Shown here: positions 51,041 to 61,150 of the stretch, one piece after another | Numbering within the stretch: position 1 is the first letter of the stretch | Layout of the letters: each line of letters opens with the position of its first letter | Assembly (NCBI RefSeq): GCF_901709675.1 | Contig: NC_051102.1 | Location: 8,591,412 to 8,655,411 of the forward strand | Length of the DNA: 64,000 nt | Direction of reading: 5' to 3' | DNA from: Syngnathus acus | Lineage: Eukaryota; Chordata; Actinopteri; Syngnathiformes; Syngnathidae | The notes under the pieces: generated by a model | What the model saw: the letters and a program-made list of their open reading frames with translations, nothing else | Database searches by the model: none | What the model was told of the DNA's origin: nothing | Made by a program: the position numbers and the translations under genes

Positions 51041-51672
51041 TAGCTCCTACCTGCGCACCACAACAGGTGTCGCCCCGCCCCGACACACCTGTTCCAAATT
51101 GGACTTCTCAGTTTGCTGATCAGCGCTTGCTAAATTCATGCATATGTATGTTGCATCTAATTATTGTTGCATAATTGTTGCAAATCCAGATTTTTTTTAT
51201 TTATTTATTACGCTGATGATTCCACTCTGCTGTGCGATTGCCTGCTATAAAATAAAAAAGAAGTATTTTTTAATTTGCCATTTTCCACTTAATATCAATG
51301 TATGTCATCAATGCTTGCATTCTCAAACATCCACTTAAGAAAATTCAATCTTTAAGGAACAAATTGATTGCTTTACCTCTCCCCTACGTTGTTTTCTTTT
51401 TTTCTTCTAAAACTTGAAATGTCAAATATAAAAGGCAAACACAATGATTTAATCAAGTGTATTTTATTGCTAGCATCTGTACTTCTTCCTATGAACAGTG
51501 TGTGAGTACTTTACTTTAGCCATAGCCCGTTTTTAGTTGGACAATGCTTTAATTTATTATGTGCAGCACGATCGAGGCGCAACTATCTGTCCTGCTCTGA
51601 ATTCGACTTGAATGACTGGCCGTAGTTTTTTTTTTTTCTTCTTTTATCTTTTCTTCTACGTCACTTACGCAA

Positions 51673-51920
51673 TTCCGGGAAAGGAGAGTTGAAATAACAT
51701 ATTTTTATGGCGATTGCTCCCCTTTCCCTGCACCACTTTTGCTCGTTCGTTGCTTTTAGGACTGTTGCTAAAGTTACGGGAAGCTAGTTTAACAGTTGTG
51801 TTAGCGTCGGAACTTTTAGTCGCATTTCTGCCTCGCTCTCATGTGACGAGCTCCCTTCCGCGGTACATTGGTTTTTGTTACTATATTATTACACCGTTCG
51901 GGTTGTTTTAAGGTGGAATT
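51673..51920 (+). promoter_or_regulatory. Probable ripk1 promoter and 5'UTR
   Basis: The 250 bases before the ripk1 ATG contain an ETS-like TTCCGG near 51,673, just after ACGTCACTTACG. There is no TATA box at a suitable distance. No upstream splice acceptor near the ATG stands out, so the first coding exon may also be the first exon. This is inferred from position and motifs. Confidence 0.35.
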
Positions 51921-54900
51921 ATGGCCACTGCTACGCCGTCTTCGCTCCAGCTGCAAGCGACAGATGTGATTCGAAAAGAACACCTGGACGAAGGAGGTTT
52001 TGGAGAGGTGTACCTGTGTTACCACGTCCGCCTCGGTCCTGTGGTGATGAAGACCATGTATACGGGCAAACTTCGAAATGAGTATGTATTTTTACATATA
52101 TTCCCTGTGGGGATTCCCCGTTTTCGATATGCAAAATTGCACATTTTGGATCACGTGCCAGGGAAGACGCTGCAAGATTATTTGAATCAAAATGCTTTTA
52201 TTAATTAGGGAGGGTGAGGGGCGAACTAGTTGTAGTTGAAGTAGTCGTTCAGGGAAGTATGTGATCTGGCTTCCGCCGATGTCTCAAGTTCCCCATTACT
52301 ATTGCAGAACGAAACTAAAACTGATCTGCAACACAACTTTGTACCTTTGACCTCATATTTAACATGGAACTGCCTAGTTGGATAAGAATAGGACAAAATG
52401 CCCCAAAAGTACCATTTTTGTGTGTTCTAAAATGAACCAAATGACTGATAGTTTGCATTAACATACAACCTAAACTACAATTTCATTACTTGTGGGTGTG
52501 GTACCATTGCGAAATACAAATACGGCTTTAATTTGGCCATACCCGACATTACTGAGAAAGCATATTCAAAACTGACTTGTCGCTGAGAACGTCTGCAAAT
52601 CTCTTCTCCATTCTCTCCAAATATAACCAGGGATAGTAAGCGCTCTCTGCTGGAGGAAGGTAATATCATGGCGAGCCTGAACCACCAACGGGTGGTCAAG
52701 TTGCTGGGCGTTATCATGGAGGACCGAGGCTGCTCTTTGGTCATGGAGTTGATGCCCAGGGGCAACCTTCTGGCCATGCTGGAGACGGTTAGTGCCATGC
52801 CAATTTACAGTTTACGTATGATGAATTCTAATACATGCTTTCCTGCTATGTAGGTGACTGTGCCAATATCCATCAAGGGGAGAATTATTTTAGAAATCTT
52901 GGAAGGGATGGTTTACCTCACCGAGAAGAAAGTCATACATAAGGACATCAAACCGGACAACATTTTAATTGACAAAGATTTTCACATCAAGGTAAAAATG
53001 TTCTCCCCGCTATTACGTGCTTTCCCCCGCAATAACCGTTGTCCCGCATTGTCCAGATCGCCGACCTTGGCCTTGCCGCCTGCAAGACGTGGAGAAAACT
53101 CACCAAGGAGGAATCCCAGAAGAGGAGTCACCTGGGCCTGTCAGACAGGACGAGGGCTGCCGGCACGCTAAGCTACATGGCGCCCGAGCACTTGGAGAGC
53201 GTCCACGCCGTCTCCACCGAGAAGTCCGACGTCTATAGCTTTGCTATTGTCGTCTGGGTCATCGTCACAGGCAAAGAGCCGTATGCAAGTAAGTTGACAT
53301 CAAATATTGATTTCTGTTGTCTTGCTTTCATCTGCTCCCCTAAAAACCTACATTGTCATCTGAGTTTATTTCCCAGGAGAAAATTTCTTTCGCAATCAGC
53401 AGCAAACCGATAACCAGGAACTAGTTAGATCAAACCGGTTTGCATTTTTTTTTTTGTGTTCCAGATGCCAGGAATGAAGATCAAATCAGTCAGTGCGTCC
53501 GCAATGGCAACCGCCCAGCGATGGACCTCATCCCCGACCAAACGCCGGAAGAGATCTCAAACCTCATGGTGAGGTGTTGGGTACACAATCCGCTGCAAAG
53601 ACCGACATTTCTCGGTAGGCTTGATTTCAAACGTAGCTCGTTGCAGAGGTGACTTCCTCACTCGACTCCTTTCCCAACAGAGGCCTACCACCGCTTTTGT
53701 CCCTTCTACGAGACCAATCTCGCACCACATGTGGACAAAGATTTAGTTCATCTACAGGTGAATGAATATTTGCCATACTTGTGTTACGCCCATGACAATA
53801 TTTAGAATGTCTGATCTCAATATTTCAACGCAGGCTCTGTACGAAGGCCCGGATCAGCTTGTGGAAAAGATGAAGTCTTTAGTGATAACCGATGAATGTA
53901 TCTCCATGGGTAAGCCTCGATGTTTATCTGCCATTTTAGTTATTCCGTCAATGTTGGTTTGATAAACCTTTGCAAGTAATATGTCAGAAGTTCAACTCAT
54001 AAAGTCAACTATTTCATGATTGTATTTGTCCAAATTTTGATGTCAAATGCTTCTCATGCTGAGAAATTAAAACTGATGTTTCTCCTCCTCTTATCTTATA
54101 GACGGTCCAGCTTTTCTGAAGAGCACAGACAAAAGCGTCAATGGGCCGGTCGAAGACAGTATTGAGGACAGTGATGCCCTTGAATGTGAGACCAATGTAG
54201 CGTCTCTGGCAGCCACCAGTGAACCAGACCCAGAAGGCTCTTTAGAGGAAAAACTGCAACAGGAGTTAAACTACCACATACACGGCAGCTACAACCGAGA
54301 CAGCACGTCTGACTTTGTCACTAAACCGCACCGGAGAAGCTTCCCAGATAGTCTGTCTAGTTTTACAAATAACACTCTTAGACCACCAGAGCGCGACACA
54401 CCGTCCTCCGTCCAGTCCTGGACAAAAGCGGAACCTGTGCAGCCTAGTAGCCAAGACTGCACTGGGTATTCCTGCCTCCGAGAGTCGATGACCACTTCCA
54501 CGGCAAAGTCATCCCTCATCCATACGTCTGCTAGCAACAATTCCTTGCCACCTTTCAATCAGCAACATCCGGATTCCCGCTATCACCGCCTGCAGTCCTG
54601 GCCTACGTCCTCAGTGCCTGAAACGTCATGGGGTGCTAGCAACTACGGTGCAGCCCAAGAGTCCGGTACGTAGAAGACCACGTTCAGTATAGGAGAATTT
54701 CTGATGACACTAACGTTAATTGTCTTGATCTTGAAGGGTCGCTTCACATCAGTCATGCAAGGGGGATCCAGATCGGTAACAACAACAGCCTCAATATCCA
54801 CTACGGCAACTCAAACGTTTCTTCATTTCATCCTGGTCACATCTGGACCAGTTCTCAGCTCAAAGAAGGAATTCAGAAATATGGTAAGTCAGATGTAGAG

Positions 54901-55298
54901 GTTGAACTTATTCAGGTTAACCCAAAACAGTCAATCAAATGGGATCAATGACGGATCCTTGCGGAACACCGCATTTGACTTACTTTCACTTTTCACGCGT
55001 AGAGGACCGCGCTGTGACCGAAGAGCACCTTGACGTACTGAGGAAAAACATCGGCGCCAACTGGAAGTTTTGCGCACGGCATCTGGGTTTGAGCGAGGTG
55101 GAAATAGAGACCATCGAGCACGACTTCCACTCGGACGGCCTGTCAGAGATGGTGCACCAGACACTGCAACACTGGAAACGGACCGGAGGGAGTCTCGGCT
55201 GTAAAATTGGGAAGCTTTGCCACGCTCTCGAAGGCACCGTAGAAGCTAGCGTGATTCAGAAAATATTGCACATTTGCGCTTCTACTCCCAATATCTAA
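51921..55298 (+). CDS. ripk1: Receptor-interacting serine/threonine kinase 1 (RIPK1), ten coding exons, 665 aa
   Basis: Cytosolic kinase and scaffold linking TNF-family and Toll-like receptors to NF-kB, apoptosis or necroptosis. Coding exons: 51921-52081, 52631-52787, 52854-52991, 53057-53288, 53465-53614, 53681-53757, 53834-53909, 54102-54665, 54737-54883, 55003-55298. All introns are GT-AG and the joined frame is 1,998 nt. The kinase domain has glycine loop EGGFGEV (24-30), VMK with Lys44, catalytic HKD (135-137) and DLG (155-157) instead of DFG, plus MAPEHL; HKD and DLG are normal for RIPK1. The RHIM core IQIG is at 529-532. The C-terminal death domain starts near residue 568. Human RIPK1 is 671 aa, so this is full length. 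A possible caspase-8 site is Asp325 in SLVITD, at the place of human LQLD324. The gene runs toward the opsin, which ends tail-to-tail with it. Confidence 0.96.
54938..54973 (-). mobile_element. Tiny remnant of a non-LTR reverse transcriptase (GVPQGS motif)
   Basis: The minus strand reads [12 protein letters not shown] over 12 codons. This fits the conserved GVPQGSVLGP block of LINE-type reverse transcriptases. It sits in the last ripk1 intron, with no further RT sequence recognisable on either side. Confidence 0.45.
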
Positions 55299-55381
55299 TG
55301 AACTTCTTTTTTTTGTAGTTCTTCTCAGATTTGACAAAGTCTCTTGTAGGAAGTCAAAATGAAATATTCTCTTGTAATAAT

Positions 55382-55387
55382 AATAAA
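55382..55387 (+). terminator. Candidate ripk1 poly(A) signal AATAAA
   Basis: AATAAA about 85 bases after the ripk1 stop. A second AATAAA lies at 55,719-55,724. The nearer one gives a very short 3'UTR; the further one would nearly meet the opsin's 3' end. Confidence 0.4.
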
Positions 55388-55871
55388 TCAGCCCAAGATA
55401 AATCATTTTAAAACTTTACCCAGCGTGAACGTGACATGTCTGATTTGATTGGAGGCTCGAAGTGACATTTTATCAAGAACTTTGAAGGAGCTGGGAAAAG
55501 AGTTGATGAATGTATTTTTTTTTTTTTAATCACAAAAACATGCATTGAAGCAGGTACTGTATATGTAGACTTTTTAAATCAAATTTGTAAAGGTTTAAAT
55601 TCATCTCACAACATTTTATTGCTCTGTACTTACTGTTTTAAATATTTGAGACTTTTTTTCACGCTATAATTCCACAATCAATTTCTATGCTGTTTTTCCC
55701 AATTTCTCAATTAAATCAATAAAATGGGCGCCTGCGCTCTCTCAAAGTGAATTTTGCTAATCAGTGACGAATGACCCAATCAATCTGCAAAACAAACACT
55801 GTTGTGAATAAGTATTGTTAAAAAGAAGCCCTCCGTGAGTTTCAAGAACAATCCCATTCTTGGCAATGCTG

Positions 55872-55877
55872 TTTATT
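55872..55877 (-). terminator. Candidate opsin poly(A) signal AATAAA
   Basis: AATAAA on the minus strand about 335 bases after the opsin stop codon. It is about 150 bases from the distal ripk1 poly(A) motif on the other strand, so the two genes converge closely. Confidence 0.4.
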
Positions 55878-56211
55878 GTGTTAATTAATTAACCCACAGC
55901 AACAAACTATAGATAATATTTATCAACTTTTGAGTGGAGTACTTTGTATCTGCTGTGAATGGTTTAATATGCAACTATGACTGTTCAACTGTTTGCATAA
56001 AAAGGGCAAAGTGGGCACATGCAGTAAAAACATCTCAATATTGTTGGGGGGGGGGACACAAATAGAAGACTTTTTTTTTTTCTTTTTAGTGCCACTTTTG
56101 ACCTGGGGACACCCTGTACACATTAATATGTAGTGACACCAAGGTTAATATGATATGCCGTGGCTTTTAATTTCACATTCCTGAACAATATTTTGTGTAT
56201 TGCTCATTTAA

Positions 56212-59155
56212 TTATTGTGTAAATGAAGGCCAAGCCACTTTTGCTTGGCCTGGAACCATCTCCAAGTTAATGTTAAGACTGTCTGGAGTTCGTTTTGAGC
56301 ACGTCGGGCACAGCAGGGACCTGGTGCGGCTCACACTTGGACCGACTCTCTCCTTGAATAATTTTGCAAAGGGAGCGGGATTAACGCCAGCGTCCATTGG
56401 AGGACATCGCCCGGAGCAGCGTTCAACAGTATCCTTGTGACATTTCAGCACGACCACTGGCGAGTTGGGTAACGGGAACTGCTCAGTCCTTCTTTGGACT
56501 AACTGAAGTCTCACCTTGACTCTTGGCTGGCAGCAGCATTTTCCCGTGGAGTTCTTGAGAGCGCCAAGGTTCCTGAAAAATACCTTGCGAAAGTTAGGCC
56601 TGAGTGTGAGGTAGATGATGGGGTTGTAGATAGTGGAGGTCTTGGCGAACATGGCCGGCACGGCGAAGGCCAGAGGCGGGATGTCGTCGATGTCGCCGAA
56701 GGAAGCCCACATGGAGACCAGAGCGTACGGGCTCCACGCCACAAAGAACCCAATGCAGACCGCCACGCTTAACTGAGGGCAAAGAGCACACAACACATAC
56801 GTGAAGAGCATTTTAAGAAGTGCTGTGAGGGACACACAAATATGATGCAACACGTTGGGTATCTTTGATGATCTATGGATTCAATTTGGGGAAATTTCAG
56901 GATACGTTATTGGTTACTTAATCATTGTGGATGTCTGCTGATGAGTTTATCGGTGAAGGTGGCACTGGCTTCTCATCCATTAAAGCGCATCCGGAGTCAA
57001 TTCTTTCTTATGAAAGCACTCTCCGATGTGGCGCCTTGGGCGAGATTTTACTGCGCCCCCTCCCACACACACACATTTACGATTTACATATTCCTGCAAA
57101 AGAAATCCAAAAGCATTGTTTATACAATTGTCTTGAATTTCTGTGGTAATGTCAATCAACTTAAAAAATAAAATACCAGACTAACTTTTGTTTTTTTTAA
57201 ATTAGTAGAAGGAGCACACTTGCCGCTCATTTAAAATTTTGGAGCAGCAACTTGCACAGTTTACTTTACATTTCCGAAAATGTTCAATCTAATTGTAATT
57301 CTGCCGATACCAGCCACCGATACTTAAGGGGGAAAAAGTCCTCCTGGTCAGGAGTTGAATAGCTACACTATTGAAATGACGTGACAGTTTTCTTCCACAG
57401 ATGATTCCTGCCTTTAAGTTTCATATCACATATGCTCTTTCATTCTACTAAAACACTTTTACTCTCTATCATTTTTTGTTTACCTTGATAATAATAATCT
57501 GGATGCTACTCATGTGCATGTGTCTGGAGGCATGCTGCTTCATGGTCTTGTGCGACGCGTGCACGGTGGCGAGGATGCCCGCGTAGGACGCCAGCATGAC
57601 GACGCACGGAAGGATGTAGCAGAAGAAGAAGAGCACCACGGTATAGGAGCGCGCTGTCGGCAGCTGATTGGACAGACGCCAGTCGATGCAGCAGGCGGTG
57701 CCGTAGGGCTCCGGCCCGTACTCGCCCCAGTGGCCCAGCGGGCAGCAGGCGAACAACAACGCGTAGAGCCAAGCGCAGGCGACGAGGAGACGGCCGTGAA
57801 GGCAATTGAACCGGTTTCCTGTGGACGTAGTAACATTATTTTAGATTCCAGGAATGTGCGCGTTTCAAAGAAAGAAGGCGCTTTGACTTTTTATAAGGAA
57901 TAATTGAAAAAGTGATTCAATTATTTCAGGATCTAATGAGACAATTCAATCAATTACTGGAGCCTTTTTACTTCATTAAAATACAACGGATGCAGTGGCG
58001 ACATTGTGGTTCTATTGCCATACAAATGCCACAATACCGCAACACCGATACCACTTGACCAGCTTGACATCTGGTAAACTTTCCGGGCAGGTTGAGTAGC
58101 ATCCGTGTTGTCTGTCGAGCAAGCGACAGCTCCCTGAAACCCTGAAGAGGTTAAGTGCTGTCGAAAATTGCTCCGCGTGTCGCTATACGTTTTTAATTGC
58201 ACCCCCATCCAATTGCTGGTTCTGTTTTAATAGAAGTCATTAAATCACACAATGGCAAGCAAGCGCAGTTGAACAGTTGGCTTGATCAAAGCCTTCTGTG
58301 CCGCCAGTCGGGAGCAAAACATTGTGGAGGTCAAGCAGGGGACTCCATTGCACAAGCGATATTCGCGGGCGGGTCATCAAAGAGGGTTTTAGCGCGCGGC
58401 TCTCGGCGGAGGGATTAGCGGGAAAATCAACAATGGGCCATTTAGGGATTCCGCCGTGCATCTTTTGGTGGAAGACTTACCGTACAGTGGAAAGCACACT
58501 TTGATAAAGCACACCACGCTGAGCAGGGTGAGAGTGCTCAGACTGCAGATGCCAAACAGCATGCCGCAGAAGGCGTAGATGGAGCAAGCCGTATTCCCGT
58601 ACAGCCACCTGCGTGGGAGGGCAAAAGGAAGGCAGGGAGAAAAGCACAAGGATCAATGACGTAGGATGCGGCTGAGTGTGAAAAGGAAACGTGCATTGGC
58701 ACGCCACGCACTACTGTTAACGGTGGAAACAAATCCAAGGTGCCCAACAATTGATGTCCTTGAACAACTCAAATTCACAGGACACGGTTAGAATAGAAGA
58801 ATAGGGAACGTAATTTCGATTTCTTTGTGTGTCTTGGCATGTGAAGAAATTGACAATAAAGCAGACTTTGACTTTGAATAGAAGAATAGAATGCCTTTCA
58901 TTGTCATTTTACAACTTAGTTGTACAACGAAATTTGGAGAGCTGCTCCCTTCCTAGTGCAAACATACAAACATTTTTAAAAAACTATAAAAGGAAGTCTG
59001 AGAATAAAAGTGAAAAATCTTATTTACAGTATAACTATAAGTCTAAGAATGAAGGTCCAAACTATTAGTCCAAAACATTGATGTATAATCAATTTGAAAT
59101 ACTGATTCATTTATTGCTCGTCTTTATGAAAATATACGTGGGAAGAGCATCTTGG

Positions 59156-59197
<42 letters not shown>

Positions 59198-59348
59198 TAT
59201 ATATAGTATATATATAGTATACATATATATATATATATAGTATACATATATATATAGTATATAGTATACATATATATATAGTATATATATATATACATAC
59301 ATATATATATATATATAGTATACATATATATATATATATATAGTATAC

Positions 59349-59404
<56 letters not shown>

Positions 59405-60224
59405 CACGATAGGCCGGGTTACCTGTGGTAGAAGCTGGATGTTACGGCCATCGGGTAGAGAGAGAGAGTCAGGCCCAGGTCGCTGACAGCTAAGTTGATG
59501 ATGAAGAACTCGGCCGGCTTCAGGACATGTTTTTTCTTGTAGGACACATACAGCAGAGTGCTGTTGCCAAACACCGAGCATATTCCTGCGCAAAAAAAGT
59601 GTGTCAACCACAGCAGAAAGACTAGACTGACTTTTAATCTTTAGCAATAAAAGTACACTTTTTATTGCCAAAGATTAAAAGTCAGACACGTTTCAATTTT
59701 GAGCTCGTTTGAACGCTGTTGCTAATCAAAACCAAAGCACTCTCATTGTTTCTCATTAAAGATTGTAAGACTTGTTTATACGGGAACCCCCGCTGTACTG
59801 TGCATAAACAAATAAAATTAATGAGGATTAAATCTTTCATATTGTGGCTCCCAAAGGGAGGTTCGTTGAAAGGTAAATATTATGTCACCGTCAAACATGT
59901 AAACATGAATGTGTGTGTGTGTGTTTTTCCCCTTGCATGCTTTGGATGATTCTGTGCAACACACAAATTGCATATTTCTCCTTGCTTGGGGAAAAACGAC
60001 TATTTGCGTGTACCTCATACATACTAAACATGCGGATACAGAAAATGAAACGCAAGCGGCGCCACGATCCACACGACTAAGTAGCCGAGCAATTTACAGA
60101 GGTATCAGGCTGAAAATTATTTTTTGTTTTACTCACCAAAGAGAGAATACACCACAGCCACGGTGATGTCCAGAGGCACGGGGATGTTGGACTGGAAGGC
60201 GGTGTCGTCATTCAGCCATCCCAT
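56212..60224 (-). CDS. Neuropsin-like non-visual opsin, five coding exons, 424 aa
   Basis: Seven-transmembrane opsin GPCR closest to the OPN5/neuropsin group; fish opn6, opn7 and opn8 are candidates and I cannot choose. Coding exons (minus): 60224-60137, 59585-59423, 58608-58481, 57818-57484, 56772-56212; all introns GT-AG, joined frame 1,275 nt. Visible features: GN in TM1 (Asn37), LAVSDLG in TM2 (Asp65), disulfide cysteines Cys92 and Cys169, Tyr95 at the bovine 113 position, Glu163 at the 181 counterion position, retinal Schiff-base Lys282 in AKTSTIYNPIIY, and NPIIY at 288-292. The E/DRY triplet is replaced by VCF (116-118). The C-terminal tail of about 125 aa has no membrane segment. OPN5 in human is 354 aa. 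Reading frames are intact, so this looks functional as a light-binding protein; its G-protein coupling is unclear. Confidence 0.92.
58820..58990. repeat. Fragment of a dispersed teleost repeat (LINE-tail-like)
   Basis: TTGACAATAAAGCAGACTTTG followed by GAATAGAAGAATAGAATGCC and a stretch ending in short A-rich tracts resembles non-LTR 3'-tail repeats common in fish genomes. It lies in the opsin intron between the second and third coding exons. The family assignment is from memory of such sequences and is not certain. Confidence 0.45.
59159..59400. repeat. TA microsatellite with TAG-interrupted units
   Basis: About 240 bases of TA dinucleotides with repeated TAGTATAC and CATATA interruptions, in the opsin intron between the second and third coding exons. 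It ends about 20 bases beyond the splice donor at 59,422. Confidence 0.9.
59627..59685. repeat. Near-perfect inverted repeat (28-29 bp arms, 2-bp spacer)
   Basis: The left arm (59,627-59,654) starts CTGACTTTTAATCTTT and the right arm (59,657-59,685) ends AAAGATTAAAAGTCAG. The arms match with about one substitution and one extra base, separated only by AC. It lies about 40 bases from the acceptor of the second opsin coding exon, in the preceding intron, and would form a long hairpin in pre-mRNA. Confidence 0.9.
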
Positions 60225-60847
60225 CTGAACACAACAAATCCATCACTGGCTGATATTTTTTTGTCGCCCTTTTTAAAATTGCGCTTCGGTGAAGTCAAGT
60301 GTAAACGGTCAATTAAGTGTTGGATTTTCTCAGATACTCAGAAACTCAGATAGAGAAATACAGAATGAAGGCTCTACTCTTTGTTAGGCTGCATAACAAA
60401 TGATGTGCCTTTAACCATTAATAATGTTTTTAATTCTGTAATTATACTGTGGAGTTCAGATTTAAGACAACCTCAATTTTGAAACTCACCAATATCAAAT
60501 TCAATGAAAGATTATCTTAAAATGGACTCAATGTGGACTGTCGTGGTCGCCAAGGTGACGTTATCGACTGGCAGATAAGCATTTAACAATTTGTAGCTTT
60601 ATTAGAAAATGTAAATGCATATAACAAATTAATTAAAATACATAAAATTTGGTTTTCTTTCTTCCATTGGAAAAAAAATCTCACTTGTTTAAATGACATT
60701 ACCAAAGTGTGCCACACAGTTGAACTACCCGTCCAATAATTTGACAGATTACTAGTTCAAAAACAAAATATCATGGAGGTCATAATGTCACCATGAAGAC
60801 AAATTATAACATTAGGAACAACATTACAATGCTGCGGTCGTTCTTAC

Positions 60848-61150
60848 CTTGCGTCTTCAATTGGCCCCAGATAAGCTCCTGAATCAATTCGGGGGGAAAA
60901 CAAAATGCCACTGGAGGGGCGGGTGACGTGTCGGCTCCAAAAAAAAGTGTCCCGGATGCGCTGAGAAGCAAAGTGGACAGCATTTGAACGTCGGATGCTA
61001 CTGACACACACTTGAGAGAGAGAGAGAGAGAATGTGATGGAGAGGCTGCTCTGCTCTCCGGTGAGCTTCTCAGCACCCCTCCACGAAGCCCCCCCCCTCA
61101 GCGCGACGCCCACAGACTCCAGCGTGATGACGCCAGCAGCCGCAATATCC
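60848..61150 (-). other. Probable 5' non-coding exon of the opsin gene
   Basis: A minus-strand donor CGCAAG|GTAAGAA sits at 60,848/60,847. The first coding exon begins exactly at its ATG after the acceptor TGTGTTCAG at 60,225. Joining them gives GCAAG-ATGG, with a purine at -3. The upstream sequence read in frame would hit a stop soon after the junction, so the upstream exon should be 5'UTR. Its 5' end is not visible; about 61,150 is a guess. Confidence 0.4.

Noticed and set aside
52854-53070. HKD and DLG in RIPK1 as possible catalytic defects
   Set aside because: Both variants are normal for RIPK1 proteins, so the kinase is not predicted to be dead.
59111-59671. 186-codon open frame over the opsin exon 2 region
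   Set aside because: It shadows the opsin exon and then runs through the TA repeat as YIYIYI; not a separate gene.
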